Below, in pieces: positions 51,882-60,524 of a DNA stretch of 64,000 nt. Source of the stretch: JBBRHQ01 sp963738305 (GTDB lineage Bacteria; Actinomycetota; Thermoleophilia; Solirubrobacterales; 70-9); assembly GCA_963738305.1 (NCBI GenBank), contig CAVTVU010000001.1, forward strand, positions 1,240,001 through 1,304,000. The letters run 5' to 3'. The notes beneath the pieces are model-generated. The model had not been told where the DNA came from, ran no database searches, and was given only the letters and a program-made list of their open reading frames with translations. Numbering within the stretch: the stretch's first letter is position 1; the number at the start of each line of letters is the position of its first letter. The position numbers and the translations under genes are program-made.

Positions 51882-52450
51882 ATGACCGGCCTCTGGATTG
51901 CGGTGGCGGTGCTCGCGCTCGCCCTCGTGCACCCTCGTCGCGGGTGCGTTCCTGGCGCTGGCGATGGGCCGCCTCAGCCTCGATCTCGGCTGGGGACGCA
52001 GCCTGCACGAGCTCGGCCCGCTGCGGATCCGGATCGATGCACCGCGCCAGATCGTCTACGAGGTCCTCAGCGCTCCGTATCTCGGACGGGCCAGGAACGA
52101 CTCGATCGAGGTTCTTGCCGGTGACGGGACGACCGTCGTCGCAGCGCATATGACCAAGATTCACTTCTACGAGGCGCGCACCGTGGAGGTGGTCGATCTC
52201 GTCGCCCCGATCGAGGATCGGCTTCCGGCATCTGAGCGGGCCGGTCCCGCATGCTGCCGAGGAGTTCCGGCTTGATGAACTCGGTGAGGCGACCGAGCTC
52301 CGCTACACGGGAGAGCTGGGAATCGACTTCTTCGCGCTCGGCCGGATCGCCGGACGCCGCTGGGTGGTGCCGCAATGGAACCGCGCAGTCGGCGAGCACC
52401 TCGAAGAGGTCAGAGCGCGGGCGGAGCAGCGATCACACCATCATCGATGA
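51882..52450 (+). pseudogene. membrane-anchored SRPBCC-fold protein, two apparent indels
   Basis: ATG 51882 begins a hydrophobic N-terminus (M-T-G-L-W-I-A-V-A-V-L-A-L-A-L-V). After an indel near 51928 it continues A-G-A-F-L-A-L-A-M-G-R-L-S-L-D-L-G. Then comes a START/polyketide-cyclase-like domain: R-I-R-I-D-A-P-R-Q-I-V-Y-E-V-L-S-A-P-Y-L-G, and after a second indel near 52217, I-G-F-R-H-L-S-G-P-V and L-R-Y-T-G-E-L-G-I-D-F-F. SRPBCC domains bind hydrophobic ligands. It is 15 bp after the methyltransferase. About 190 residues reconstructed. Confidence 0.65.
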
Positions 52451-52674
52451 GCCGGCTAGCGCCAGCTTCCTTCAGCGCCTTGGGCGTGCCCAGGTGAGGT
52501 CCCGCGATCACTCGAAGGCCATTTCAGGGGCCGCCGCGATCGGGCGTCTGGATCGCTGCGAGTGAATCGAGCCCGATGCCCAATGGCAGAGTCCGAGGGG
52601 TAAAGCGCGCCGCGGAGCCGGTGAGCGGCAACGAGGCAATCCGCACCCAGCTCGCGGTCTGGCGGGTCAGCCTG

Positions 52675-53832
52675 TCAAGTGCCCGGCCGCCCGATTCCGA
52701 TCTGTCGGCGGGCAAGACGCGAGAGGACGGGGATCGCCGCGGTCCGCATGGCGAGGTCCCGAACAGCCATTCGCCACCGGCTCTCGGGCACGAACCAGGC
52801 CGCGGTGCTCTGGCCGGCCTCGAGCCGGGAGGCGATGGCGGGGCGCAACGCGCGCTGCCAGCGCTCGAGCGCTCCGGTCACGTTGGGTCCGGCCGCCGCA
52901 AGCGTCGCCCCCAGGCTCTCCGCCCCGGCGAGGGCCAGCGAGGCGCCCTGTCCCGCCATCAGCGAAACGCACCAGGCGGCGTCGCCACACAGCGCCACCC
53001 GCCCGGAGGTCCAGGAGTCGATCCGGATCTGGGTGACGCGGTCGCAGTAAAGCGAGGCGCCGTCACTTCGCGCCAGTAGCTCCGGGACCACCCAGCCGAG
53101 GCCGCCGTAGACCTCCCGCAGGACCTCGAGCGGCTCGCCGGATCCGCGTTCAAGCTCCGTGCGGTGGACGAGGAAGGTCGCAGCTCGCCCGCCGCGGATC
53201 GGGTAGACGGCGACCATCCGCCCCGGAGCCGTGAGCATCGTGAAGTCGCGCTCGCTTACCCCGTCCGGGACGCGATCGAGGATCGACGCCGCGGTTCGGT
53301 GGCCGAGCGCAAGCTCAAACTCCGACTCGGGACCGAAGGCGAGCTCGCGCACCCCGGAGTGGACGCCGTCGGTGCCGACCAGGACCTCGACCCGCTCCCG
53401 GGCGCCGTCGCTGAGCCGGACCTCGACGCCTTCGCGATCCTGGTCGATGGCGGCGATGCGCGTTCCCCAGCGGATCGGCGGGGTCTCGCCGAGCTCGTCG
53501 CGAAGCACCCGCTCGAGATCGCCGCGGAGAAAGTTGAAATGGCGCCCTTCGAAGAGCCGCTTCCGCAGGGCCCGGTACGGGATCCCGAAGCGGCGCCTTC
53601 CGGCGCCGTCGACGTAGACGAGCTCGTCGATCGGGTAGTGGATCTCTTCCAGCCGGCCCAGTAGGCCGAGTCGCCCGGCCGCCTCGTAGCCGAGGCCGAA
53701 GAAGTCGACCATGTAGCCCTCGTCACGCGGGCCGTCGGCGATCTCGACGAGCGAAACGTCGTATCCAGCCTGCCGCAGCCGCAGCGCAAGGGCCAGCCCG
53801 GCGATGCCTGCTCCGGCGATCAGCGCCCGCAT
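52675..53832 (-). CDS. FAD-dependent monooxygenase (PHBH-fold)
   Basis: A 385-residue flavoprotein of the group A hydroxylase type. The N-terminal Rossmann motif is G-A-G-I-A-G-L-A-L-A-L-R-L; D-G-V-H-S-G-V-R matches the D-G (NADPH-linked) motif; R-V-A-L-C-G-D-A-A-W-C is the G-D FAD-ribityl motif. ATG 53832 is used; the frame upstream is not conserved. It hydroxylates an aromatic or polyketide-like substrate, or reduces double bonds in a lipid. It converges with the radical SAM operon across a 224-bp gap in which no clear gene is seen. Confidence 0.88.
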   Translation of the reverse strand: MRALIAGAGIAGLALALRLRQAGYDVSLVEIADGPRDEGYMVDFFGLGYEAAGRLGLLGRLEEIHYPIDELVYVDGAGRRRFGIPYRALRKRLFEGRHFNFLRGDLERVLRDELGETPPIRWGTRIAAIDQDREGVEVRLSDGARERVEVLVGTDGVHSGVRELAFGPESEFELALGHRTAASILDRVPDGVSERDFTMLTAPGRMVAVYPIRGGRAATFLVHRTELERGSGEPLEVLREVYGGLGWVVPELLARSDGASLYCDRVTQIRIDSWTSGRVALCGDAAWCVSLMAGQGASLALAGAESLGATLAAAGPNVTGALERWQRALRPAIASRLEAGQSTAAWFVPESRWRMAVRDLAMRTAAIPVLSRLARRQIGIGRPGT

Positions 53833-54049
53833 GGACCACATCCTACGTCCGCACCAGGGCCGCGACGGAGGGCGCGCGGCACCTCGGTGACCCCACGCGC
53901 CCAAGATGCAGCACCGGCCTCCCTGTGAGACTCAACGCGGTGTCATCGCAGGCCCTGCCGCCGAGGGCGCGCATCGACTCCGATCAGACCTGGGTCGCGG
54001 CGATCCCCGGGGCGAGCATTGGAGGCATCGGGAAATGAGTCAGGCCAGC

Positions 54050-54122
<73 letters not shown>

Positions 54123-54383
54123 TTATGGCTCTGCAATGCGGTGTGCGCCGTTTCCGCACAGGAATGCCGGAGTTCCAAAATGGCAACTCTATGGCAACCT
54201 TCATGAGGACTAGCCGCATCACTGAGTCGTCGGGAATCGTAGCGTCGGGAAACGAGTGCGAATGGAGAGAACTGGCGAGACGGGATTCCGATTGAACTGG
54301 AGGGGTTTCCGGTTCGCTGTCCCGGCTGCAACGGCTTCTGCCCTTCGCGCAAAGCAGGAGCGGCGTCAGAACTGAAACTTGTT

Positions 54384-54704
54384 TCAAAGGACGCGTTCGA
54401 GGACGAGGTACTTCCGACTGGAGACCAGATGCGCCAAGTCATCAGCCAACTCCTGAGTCCGTTCCTCGGCCTGTTGCTCCCAGTTCTCGACGTTGACGAT
54501 CTCCGCCATCAGCACGTAATCGGCTGCTTCACCCCCACCTGCCTGTCCGGGCACATCCAGCGGCCGCGTCAATCGCCAATCCGACATCGTGTCCAGCGAG
54601 CTACGGACGATGTCCCGATCGCTGGCCATCAGACGCTCAAAGTCCTCTGCCAGCTCGGGCGAGCGCAGAGAAAACCACATGACCAGTGTTGCCGCCGTCG
54701 CCAT
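54384..54704 (-). CDS. small alpha/beta protein, possibly dimeric alpha-beta barrel (ABM/EthD-like)
   Basis: A 106-residue protein beginning A-T-L-V-M-W-F-S-L-R-S-P-E-L. It has an alternating beta/alpha pattern and a C-terminal V-L-M-A-E-I-V-N-V-E-N-W-E ... A-D-D-L-A-H-L-V-S-S-R. This suggests the ferredoxin-like dimeric barrel fold, but the family is uncertain. It lies 261 bp upstream of tRNA-Arg on the same strand. A truncated paralogue of its last 35 codons is on the opposite strand at 56005-56110, directly behind the LtrA gene. ATG 54704. Confidence 0.6.
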   Translation of the reverse strand: MATAATLVMWFSLRSPELAEDFERLMASDRDIVRSSLDTMSDWRLTRPLDVPGQAGGGEAADYVLMAEIVNVENWEQQAEERTQELADDLAHLVSSRKYLVLERVL

Positions 54705-54822
54705 CAACGGAACGCAATGTACTCAACGTTTTTGCCAGGCGCGGTCGCAGAATGATTCGAGGGCGCGGGAGGCTGAACCGCAAACCGCGTGTCATCCGCG
54801 ACGGCTCGCCTATGCTCGCGGC

Positions 54823-56004
54823 GTGGTGGCCGCTACGAGCCCGATCGTCCCGGAGCTGCCGATCATCCGCGCTCGTGGGGAGGGCGAGCAGCGCGCGACG
54901 TTCTTCGAGCTTTTCTTCGACCTCGTCTACGTCTTCGCTGTCACCCAGCTGTCGCACCATCTGCTCGCGGACATCAGCTGGTCAGGCGCGGCCGAGACGG
55001 CGTTCATGCTCGTCGCCGTGTACTGGGCGTGGAACTACACGACGTGGATGACCAACTGGTTCGACCCGGACACGGCGCCGGTCCGGCTCGTGCTGGTGTT
55101 CGTGATGCTCGCGAGCCTGCTGATGGCAGTCGCGATCCCGGAGGGGTTCGGCGCGCACGCGCTGCTGTTCGCGTGCGCCTACACGGGCCTGCAGATCGGG
55201 CGCAACGTGTTCGTTGTCGTGGTCACGCCGCGCGGATTGTTCAACCAGAACTTCCGCCAGATCCTGGCTTGGAGCGTGCTCTCCGCGCCGCTGTGGGTCG
55301 CGGGCGGCATCGTCGATTCGGAGGCGGTGCGCTGGGTCCTGTGGCTGGGTGCCCTCGGACTTGACCTCGCAGCGCCGCTGGTGAGGTATTGGCTGCCGGG
55401 CGTTGGAGCTACCGCCATGAGCCAGTGGCAGATCGAGGGCGCCCATTTCGGCGAGCGCTTTCAGCTGTTCGTGATCATCGCGCTCGGCGAGAGCATCGTT
55501 CTCGCAGGGGCCACTGCCTCGGATACGGGGTTGAGCCTCGAGGTCGTCGTGGCGCTCCTGCTCGCCTTCCTCTCCTCGACGGCGCTCTGGTGGCTGTACT
55601 TCGGCCAGGTCGCCGCCAGGGTTTTCGAGCGGATCCGCGCGGCCACCGCCGAGGAGCGCGGCCAGATCGGCCGCGACATCTACACCTACCTACACCTCCC
55701 AATCGTGGCGGGAATCGTCCTCGTCGCAGTCGGCGACGAGCTCGTGATCGCGCACCCGACGGACGCCCTGCATGACGCGGGAGCGCTGGTCGCACTCGGC
55801 GGCCCAGCCCTCTTCCTCGCTGGTCTGATGGCCTGCGCCGCGAGGATCGGTCAGGCACAGAGCACGCCGCGAGCCGTGGCGGTCATCGCGCTCCTTGCGG
55901 CCGTGCCGCTCGCCGCCGGCGCCGACGGGCTGGTCGCGTCGGGAGTGCTGACCGCGCTGCTGGCCGCGCTCGTGGTCGCCGAGCAGCTGCGCGGCGCGTC
56001 CTGA
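54823..56004 (+). CDS. low temperature requirement protein A (LtrA) family
   Basis: A 393-residue polytopic membrane protein with about ten helices. The family signature F-F-E-L-F-F-D-L-V-Y-V-F-A-V-T-Q-L lies at residues 27-43, with W-N-Y-T-T-W-M-T-N-W-F-D-P and A-H-F-G-E-R-F-Q-L-F-V-I-I-A-L-G-E-S further on, all diagnostic of LtrA (linked to cold growth in Listeria, biochemical role unknown). GTG 54823 gives 26 residues before the signature. The stop is directly followed by a gene remnant. Confidence 0.9.
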   Translation: MVAATSPIVPELPIIRARGEGEQRATFFELFFDLVYVFAVTQLSHHLLADISWSGAAETAFMLVAVYWAWNYTTWMTNWFDPDTAPVRLVLVFVMLASLLMAVAIPEGFGAHALLFACAYTGLQIGRNVFVVVVTPRGLFNQNFRQILAWSVLSAPLWVAGGIVDSEAVRWVLWLGALGLDLAAPLVRYWLPGVGATAMSQWQIEGAHFGERFQLFVIIALGESIVLAGATASDTGLSLEVVVALLLAFLSSTALWWLYFGQVAARVFERIRAATAEERGQIGRDIYTYLHLPIVAGIVLVAVGDELVIAHPTDALHDAGALVALGGPALFLAGLMACAARIGQAQSTPRAVAVIALLAAVPLAAGADGLVASGVLTALLAALVVAEQLRGAS

Positions 56005-56110
56005 GCCGAACGGCCGGGGACAGGCGAGCGAACACGTTCAACGCTTGGCGGACGACTTGGCGCATCTGGTCTTGAGCCGGGGGATGCTCGTCTTGCGTCC
56101 CGCCCTTTGA
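56005..56110 (+). pseudogene. 3' remnant of a paralogue of the 54384-54704 gene
   Basis: Right after the LtrA stop, one frame reads G-Q-A-S-E-H-V-Q-R-L-A-D-D-L-A-H-L-V-L-S and ends ...M-L-V-L-R-P-A-L-stop. It matches the last 35 codons of the gene at 54384-54704 (A-D-D-L-A-H-L-V-S-S-R); over the last 22 codons about three quarters of the bases agree by hand count. There is no start codon and no 5' part. The orientation is opposite to the intact gene. Confidence 0.7.
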
Positions 56111-56288
56111 AATCCGCGGTCGGTGGGGTGCGATCACACCTGGGCACAAGGCCTTCACCAACTTCGAGATCACCTTCGCGCGTCGACCTAGCCCGGGCTC
56201 CGCCAAGCACCTCAACGCCGTGGCAGATCGGCGATCGAGGCGTTAGTGCGGTGGTTGTGCCGGCGCAGAAACCTGGCATGCTCAACCG

Positions 56289-56735
56289 ATGCTTCAGAGG
56301 AGCTTGCGAGGCGGGGTTGCGGGCGCTGTCGCGACGGTGGTGATGACGCTCGAGCAGCCACTCGACAAACGCCTCTTCGACTCCAAGTACGACGATGTCG
56401 AGATCCTGGGCAAGCTCGTAACCCGCGGTGACTACTGGCAACCCATCGGCTTCGTGCTCCACGTGCATAACGGCGCGATCTTCGGCGTCGCATACGCGCG
56501 GCTCAAGCCATCCCTGCCCGGGCCGCCCGTTCTGCGCGGCCTGATGGTGGGCCTCATCGAGCACGTCGCGGCCTGGCCCCTGACCGTGCTGTTCGACCAC
56601 TACCACCCCGCCCGCGAAGAGCTGCCGAAGCTCGCCACCAACCCCAGAGCTTTCGGCCAGGCGACGATTCGCCACGCTGTGTTCGGGCTCGTCCTCGGGC
56701 TCCTCGAGGACGCGCTGAACGACCGCAGCGCATAG
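56289..56735 (+). CDS. small membrane protein (DUF6789/DUF1440-like), unknown
   Basis: A 148-residue protein with three or four helices. The N-terminus is G-G-V-A-G-A-V-A-T-V-V-M-T-L; the conserved-looking H-V-H-N-G-A-I-F-G-V-A-Y follows, with a C-terminal R-H-A-V-F-G-L-V-L-G-L-L. The H-x-x-x-G-x-x-F-G pattern is seen in DUF1440/DUF6789-type proteins, but the assignment is tentative. ATG 56289. The 178-bp gap before it, behind the remnant, holds no recognised gene. Confidence 0.6.
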   Translation: MLQRSLRGGVAGAVATVVMTLEQPLDKRLFDSKYDDVEILGKLVTRGDYWQPIGFVLHVHNGAIFGVAYARLKPSLPGPPVLRGLMVGLIEHVAAWPLTVLFDHYHPAREELPKLATNPRAFGQATIRHAVFGLVLGLLEDALNDRSA

Positions 56736-56906
56736 GGGGCGGCTGCCCCTGCTCGCGCAAAGGAGGCGCCCTGAGTGGAGCCGGTCCCGCTTCTGCTGGT
56801 CGTCCAAAGCGACCATTTCGCCAAACTTCGGGCAGCACGGTCACGGGACCGTCGTTGACCAGCGGGGGTCGCCACTCAATCCCTGACGAGCTAGATCCTC
56901 CCCCCG

Positions 56907-57832
56907 TCAGGGGCGAAGCACGACCGCTCCGCCGCCGCCGCCCCCGGTCGCTGCCGCTAAGGCCGCGGCGGCATCCTCGAGCGGGAACGCCGCCGCGGTC
57001 GAAACCTCGAGCTTCCCGGCCGCGAGCAGCTCGGCGAGCTCACCTAGCGCGCGGCCGTCGGGCTGCACGATCACCGACGAGATCTCGATGCCCCGCTGCT
57101 GGTCCGGTGGGTCCTGGGTGATCGTCGCAAGGTGACCGCCGTCCGCACGGTGCCGATCGCGTCGGCTGAGCCGTTAGGCACCGCGTTCGCGACGGCGGTC
57201 ACGCCCAAGCCGCCGCCAATGGCGCGCGCCTGCTTCGGCCAGTCGGGGTCGTGATAGTCGAGCATGTGGGCCGCTCCCAGTCGGCGCAGGCGCTCATGGC
57301 TGGCCGGTCCTGCGGTCGCGATCACCTCGGCGCCGCGCGCCGCGGCCAGTCCAACGAGCAGCGTGCCGGTCACCCCGCTCCCACCATTGACGAGGACCGG
57401 GTCGTCAGGGCGCACCGCCAGGGCTCCGTCGATCACCTGCGCGGCGGTCAGGGCCGGAACGGGGAACGCAGCGGCGGCCTCCCACGAGAGGGCGCCAGGC
57501 TTTCGCGCGAGCACCGTCGCCGAGGCGATCAGCAAGGGCGCCCACGCTCCCTGATCCCGCAGCGGAAGGGGGTGGCTAAGCACCTCATCGCCCGGATCCC
57601 AGTCCTCGACGGAATCTCCGATCGCCGTGATGGTCCCGGCGGCCTCGACGCCGAGCGCCATTGGAGGGGCGCGGCCGACGTCCCACTGGCCCGTTCGGAC
57701 GAACTCCTCCCAGTTGCCGACGCCCGCGGCCCGGATTTCGATCAGGACCTCGTCGTCCGCGAGGGGGCGCGGATCTGGGAGGTCGATCCGCCCGACAGCA
57801 CCGCCGAACTCGCTGATACCGGCGGCTCGCAT
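56907..57832 (-). pseudogene. zinc-independent quinone oxidoreductase-type alcohol dehydrogenase, one indel near 57140
   Basis: Starting at ATG 57832: M-R-A-A-G-I-S-E-F-G-G-A-V, G-V-G-N-W-E-E-F-V-R-T-G, L-G-V-E-A-A-G-T-I-T-A-I-G, and nucleotide-binding N-G-G-S-G-V-T-G-T-L. After an indel near 57140 the second frame gives L-A-T-I-T-Q-D-P-P-D-Q-Q-R-G, the P-L-E-D-A-A-A-A-L segment and V-V-L-R-P-stop at 56907. About 308 residues, normal for MDR-family quinone oxidoreductases. Zinc-binding cysteines are absent. Likely functional in the genome. Confidence 0.72.
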
Positions 57833-57912
57833 CAAAGAGGCGCTGTCTCAGCGTGGGCCGGCTCGGCGATGAAGGGGCGGCGGATGAACTCTTCGAGACT
57901 CTCCTCCGACAT
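57832..57912 (-). CDS. possible 26-residue leader ORF or F420/PPOX N-terminal remnant
   Basis: Encodes MSEESLEEFIRRPFIAEPAH then A-E-T-A-P-L, with its TGA overlapping the ATG of the oxidoreductase (TGATG). The E-E-F-I-R-R-P-F-I-A piece resembles the first helix of PPOX-class F420-dependent enzymes. Either a coupled leader peptide or the remnant of such a gene fused to the oxidoreductase start. Confidence 0.35.
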   Translation of the reverse strand: MSEESLEEFIRRPFIAEPAHAETAPL

Positions 57913-57939
57913 CGCCCGCCCAGTATCTCGCACGACACT

Positions 57940-57959
57940 GCTGCTTTCCATGCAAAGCG
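57940..57959. repeat. 20-bp direct repeat, copy 1
   Basis: GCTGCTTTCCATGCAAAGCG occurs here and at 58447-58466, in the same orientation, on either side of the VOC gene. It contains the inverted repeat GCTTT / AAAGC. Each copy lies upstream of a minus-strand start (oxidoreductase unit; VOC gene). Confidence 0.6.
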
Positions 57960-57975
57960 GAAGCGGGGGGCCGGA

Positions 57976-58413
57976 TCACATCGAGGGCGGCCATGAGCCG
58001 ATTGGCCGGCCGACCTCCCACTCATGGCCGAACGGATCCTTGAATCGCCCGAGCCGCCATCCGTGCTCCTCTCCGACAGGGCTCGTCTGCGTCGCACCCG
58101 CGGCGACCGCGGCACTGAGCAGCGACTCGGGATCGTCGACGACAAGCAGTATCCGGCAGGTGGCTCCGCCGATGGCGTCCGGGCTGAACCGGTGCAGATG
58201 CCCTGATGCGGTCGAAACCCAAAACCTCGCGCCAGACACCGATAACTGAGCTATCACATCGAAGTCTTCAGGGCCCGCGACGCGATGCTCGACGACCGCG
58301 CCGAGTGCGTGCTCATAGAACGCGACCGCGGCCGGCCCATCTCTCACCCAGAGCTCTGGCTGGATATCGGCTCGCGGCTCTCCCATAAGCGCAGTATGCG
58401 CCGCCGGGCTCAT
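57976..58413 (-). CDS. VOC (glyoxalase/bleomycin-resistance) superfamily protein
   Basis: A 145-residue protein of the vicinal-oxygen-chelate fold. The first beta-alpha-beta unit is P-E-L-W-V-R-D-G-P-A-A-V-A-F-Y. The second ends in L-G-R-F-K-D-P-F-G-H-E-W-E-V, the usual place of a metal-binding His/Glu pair. It resembles PhnB-like proteins. ATG 58413 is chosen because GGGAGGAG lies 6-7 nt upstream. The frame remains open to ATG 58587 and includes a C-x2-C-G ... F-C-S-x2-E-C stretch that could be a fused zinc ribbon. Function unknown. Confidence 0.82.
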   Translation of the reverse strand: MSPAAHTALMGEPRADIQPELWVRDGPAAVAFYEHALGAVVEHRVAGPEDFDVIAQLSVSGARFWVSTASGHLHRFSPDAIGGATCRILLVVDDPESLLSAAVAAGATQTSPVGEEHGWRLGRFKDPFGHEWEVGRPIGSWPPSM

Positions 58414-58446
58414 GCGCCGCTCCTCCCTTCGCGTGAAAGCAGAAGC

Positions 58447-58466
58447 GCTGCTTTCCATGCAAAGCG
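58447..58466. repeat. 20-bp direct repeat, copy 2
   Basis: An identical copy of the element at 57940-57959. It lies 34 bp upstream of the VOC start codon (minus strand), a position suited to an operator. Confidence 0.6.
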
Positions 58467-58611
58467 TTAGCGCCTGGAAGCGCGGCGGCGCGACGGTGCC
58501 TTGCTTGGGGCACTCCATTGAGCAGAATGCCGATTCTTCCATTCGATCGACGGCACCGCATAGGACGCAGAATCCCGCAACCGGCATGGCGGAGCCGTAC
58601 TCTGGACACCG

Positions 58612-58651
<40 letters not shown>

Positions 58652-58730
58652 CAACCCCGGGCCAGGCACGGCAAGGCACGAAATCGTGGCCGCGGATAGG
58701 GCCGGATTCGACCCGATCCGACCCGATTTG

Positions 58731-58756
58731 GGCAGAAATCGGCGTTTCTGCCTTTT
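58731..58756 (+). terminator. intrinsic terminator
   Basis: GGCAGAAA (58731-58738), loop TCGGCG, TTTCTGCC (58745-58752), then TTTT: an 8-bp stem and a T-run, a clear rho-independent signal for plus-strand transcription. It lies about 80 bp behind the tRNA half and may once have ended the tRNA transcript. Confidence 0.75.
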
Positions 58757-59023
58757 GGATTCAGCGGCCCCGAGTGACCCCCGTCCGCCCGGTGCCCGGC
58801 CCTTCGAGTGCGCGCCGTTCAGCGAGACGGCCCGAGCGGACCGTCGCCCGCCTGGACGTAGCCCGGGACGGTCCGGTCGCGCTCGCCGAGTCGACCCCAA
58901 GCGCGGATTGGAATGTCGCTTCCAAGCGAGTAGCGTGGCCTTGGTGACGACGAGGAGCACCGGGCACAGAGACGCGGCTAAGCGCGTCCGGAGCGAGCGA
59001 ACCGGGGGAGTAGCGTTCAGACC

Positions 59024-59944
59024 ATGCCCACTGAGTGGCCACCGCTCGCCTACGGACCCTGGAGCGCGACCTGCGACACGCTCCATGCGCACACGCAGGT
59101 GCTCGGAAAGCTCGCGGTGGAGCTCGCCCCGCCCGAGCCCCAGCTCCAGCATGCCGCACTGCGGCTGAGCCCGCGCGGCTGGGAGACGCTTTCGCTGCCG
59201 GCACCCGACGGCTCTGGGGCGATCGCCGCGACGCTTGATCTGCGCACCCATGAGGCGGTTGTCGAGCACAGCGGCGGGCGAGAGACGCGGATCGCACTCA
59301 CCCCCAATCGGCCCGTCGCCGAGGTAACGCGCGAGGTGCTCGAGGCTGTGGGCCGCATGGGGGGAGTCGTCGAAATCAATCCGACGCCCCAGGAAGTGCC
59401 GTGGAAGGTGCCCCTGGACGAGGACTTCGAGCATGCGAGTTATGACGCGGATCAGGTGGCGACCTATTTCGACGCCGTCACCCGTGCGGCGCTAGTCCTG
59501 GGGGAATTCCGGGCGCCGTTTCGCGGACGCTCAACGCCGGTGAATGCCTGGTGGGGCACCTTCGACCTCGCGGTCAGCTTCTTCTCGGGACGGCCGGCCG
59601 ATCCACCTTCGGACGACTTCATCATGCGCAACGGTGGGGATGCCCAGCAGGTCGAAATCGGCTGGTGGCCGGGGGACCCAAACCACGAGCGGGCGGCCTT
59701 TTTCGTCCTCGCACACCCGGCGCCCGATGGCTTCGCCGACGCGAGCCTGAGCCCCGACGTGGCGCGCTGGGACGGTCAGCTCGGCGAGTACGTGCTCGAT
59801 TGGGAGGACGTCCGCACGAGCCCCGATCCACAGGCCCTGGTGTTGGAGTTTGCCCGCTCCGCCTTCCGCCACGCCGGTGCGGTGTGCGAATGGGACCCGG
59901 TTCTCGCGGCCACGGCAGAGGGCGTTCCACCGGCGATCAGGTGA
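59024..59944 (+). CDS. DUF5996 family protein
   Basis: A 306-residue soluble protein. It starts W-P-P-L-A-Y-G-P-W-S-A-T-C-D-T-L-H-A-H-T-Q-V-L-G-K, then V-N-A-W-W-G-T-F-D-L-A-V-S-F-F-S-G, G-W-W-P-G-D-P-N-H-E-R-A-A-F and a C-terminal F-A-R-S-A-F-R-H-A-G. This is the DUF5996 pattern; these proteins are widespread and uncharacterised. ATG 59024. It is followed 40 bp on by the DsbA-like gene in the same direction. Confidence 0.85.
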   Translation: MPTEWPPLAYGPWSATCDTLHAHTQVLGKLAVELAPPEPQLQHAALRLSPRGWETLSLPAPDGSGAIAATLDLRTHEAVVEHSGGRETRIALTPNRPVAEVTREVLEAVGRMGGVVEINPTPQEVPWKVPLDEDFEHASYDADQVATYFDAVTRAALVLGEFRAPFRGRSTPVNAWWGTFDLAVSFFSGRPADPPSDDFIMRNGGDAQQVEIGWWPGDPNHERAAFFVLAHPAPDGFADASLSPDVARWDGQLGEYVLDWEDVRTSPDPQALVLEFARSAFRHAGAVCEWDPVLAATAEGVPPAIR

Positions 59945-59984
59945 CGCTGAGATTCCACTTGCGGCATCGGCGGCACGTACGCCG

Positions 59985-60524
59985 ATGAGCGCTCCGGCCT
60001 ACAACGGACTGACTCCGGTAGGAGACGGCGATCACGTACTAGGTTCGGAGGAGCCACAGCTCACGTTGGTCGAGTATGGGGACTTCGGCTGTCCCTTCTG
60101 CTTTGCGGCCAGTAGGCCGCTGCAGTCGCTCCTCGATCGCTACGACTCGCTGAGCCTGGTCTGGCGCCACTTTCCTGACCCCGAGCTTCACCCGGGGGCC
60201 GATCTCGCCGCGGAGCTCTCCGAGCTCGCCGCGGTCAACGGGAAGTTCTGGAGAGCGCACCCGCTTCTCCTGGCTGGCGGCGAGCGCTTCTCGACTGAGG
60301 ATCTGCTCTCGGTGGGAGAAAAGCTCGATCTGGACCCGGCCGAGGTCGAGTCGGCGATTCGCGACCGTACCTACCGCGAGCGCGTCCTCGAGGATGTCGC
60401 CGGTGGCAGGAAAGCGGGCGTTCAGGGCACGCCCGCTTTCTTCGTCGGCGGGGAGCGGCTCGTGGGTCACTGGCGACAGCTCGCGCAGGCCGTCCCCGCC
60501 GCACTGAGCGAGCAACAGCCGTGA
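59985..60524 (+). CDS. DsbA-like thiol:disulfide oxidoreductase
   Basis: A 179-residue thioredoxin-fold protein with active site F-G-C-P-F-C and cis-Pro loop G-T-P-A-F-F-V-G-G. A helical insertion separates the two halves, as in DsbA/FrnE-type proteins. No signal peptide or membrane helix, so it acts in the cytoplasm. ATG 59985. Its TGA overlaps the GTG of the cNMP/TrxR-like fusion, indicating that the two proteins are made together and may interact. Confidence 0.88.
   Translation: MSAPAYNGLTPVGDGDHVLGSEEPQLTLVEYGDFGCPFCFAASRPLQSLLDRYDSLSLVWRHFPDPELHPGADLAAELSELAAVNGKFWRAHPLLLAGGERFSTEDLLSVGEKLDLDPAEVESAIRDRTYRERVLEDVAGGRKAGVQGTPAFFVGGERLVGHWRQLAQAVPAALSEQQP

Noticed and set aside
52524..52715. 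63-codon minus-strand ORF between the SRPBCC and monooxygenase genes
   Set aside because: It overlaps the monooxygenase 3' end; composition is mixed and no start context or similarity supports it.
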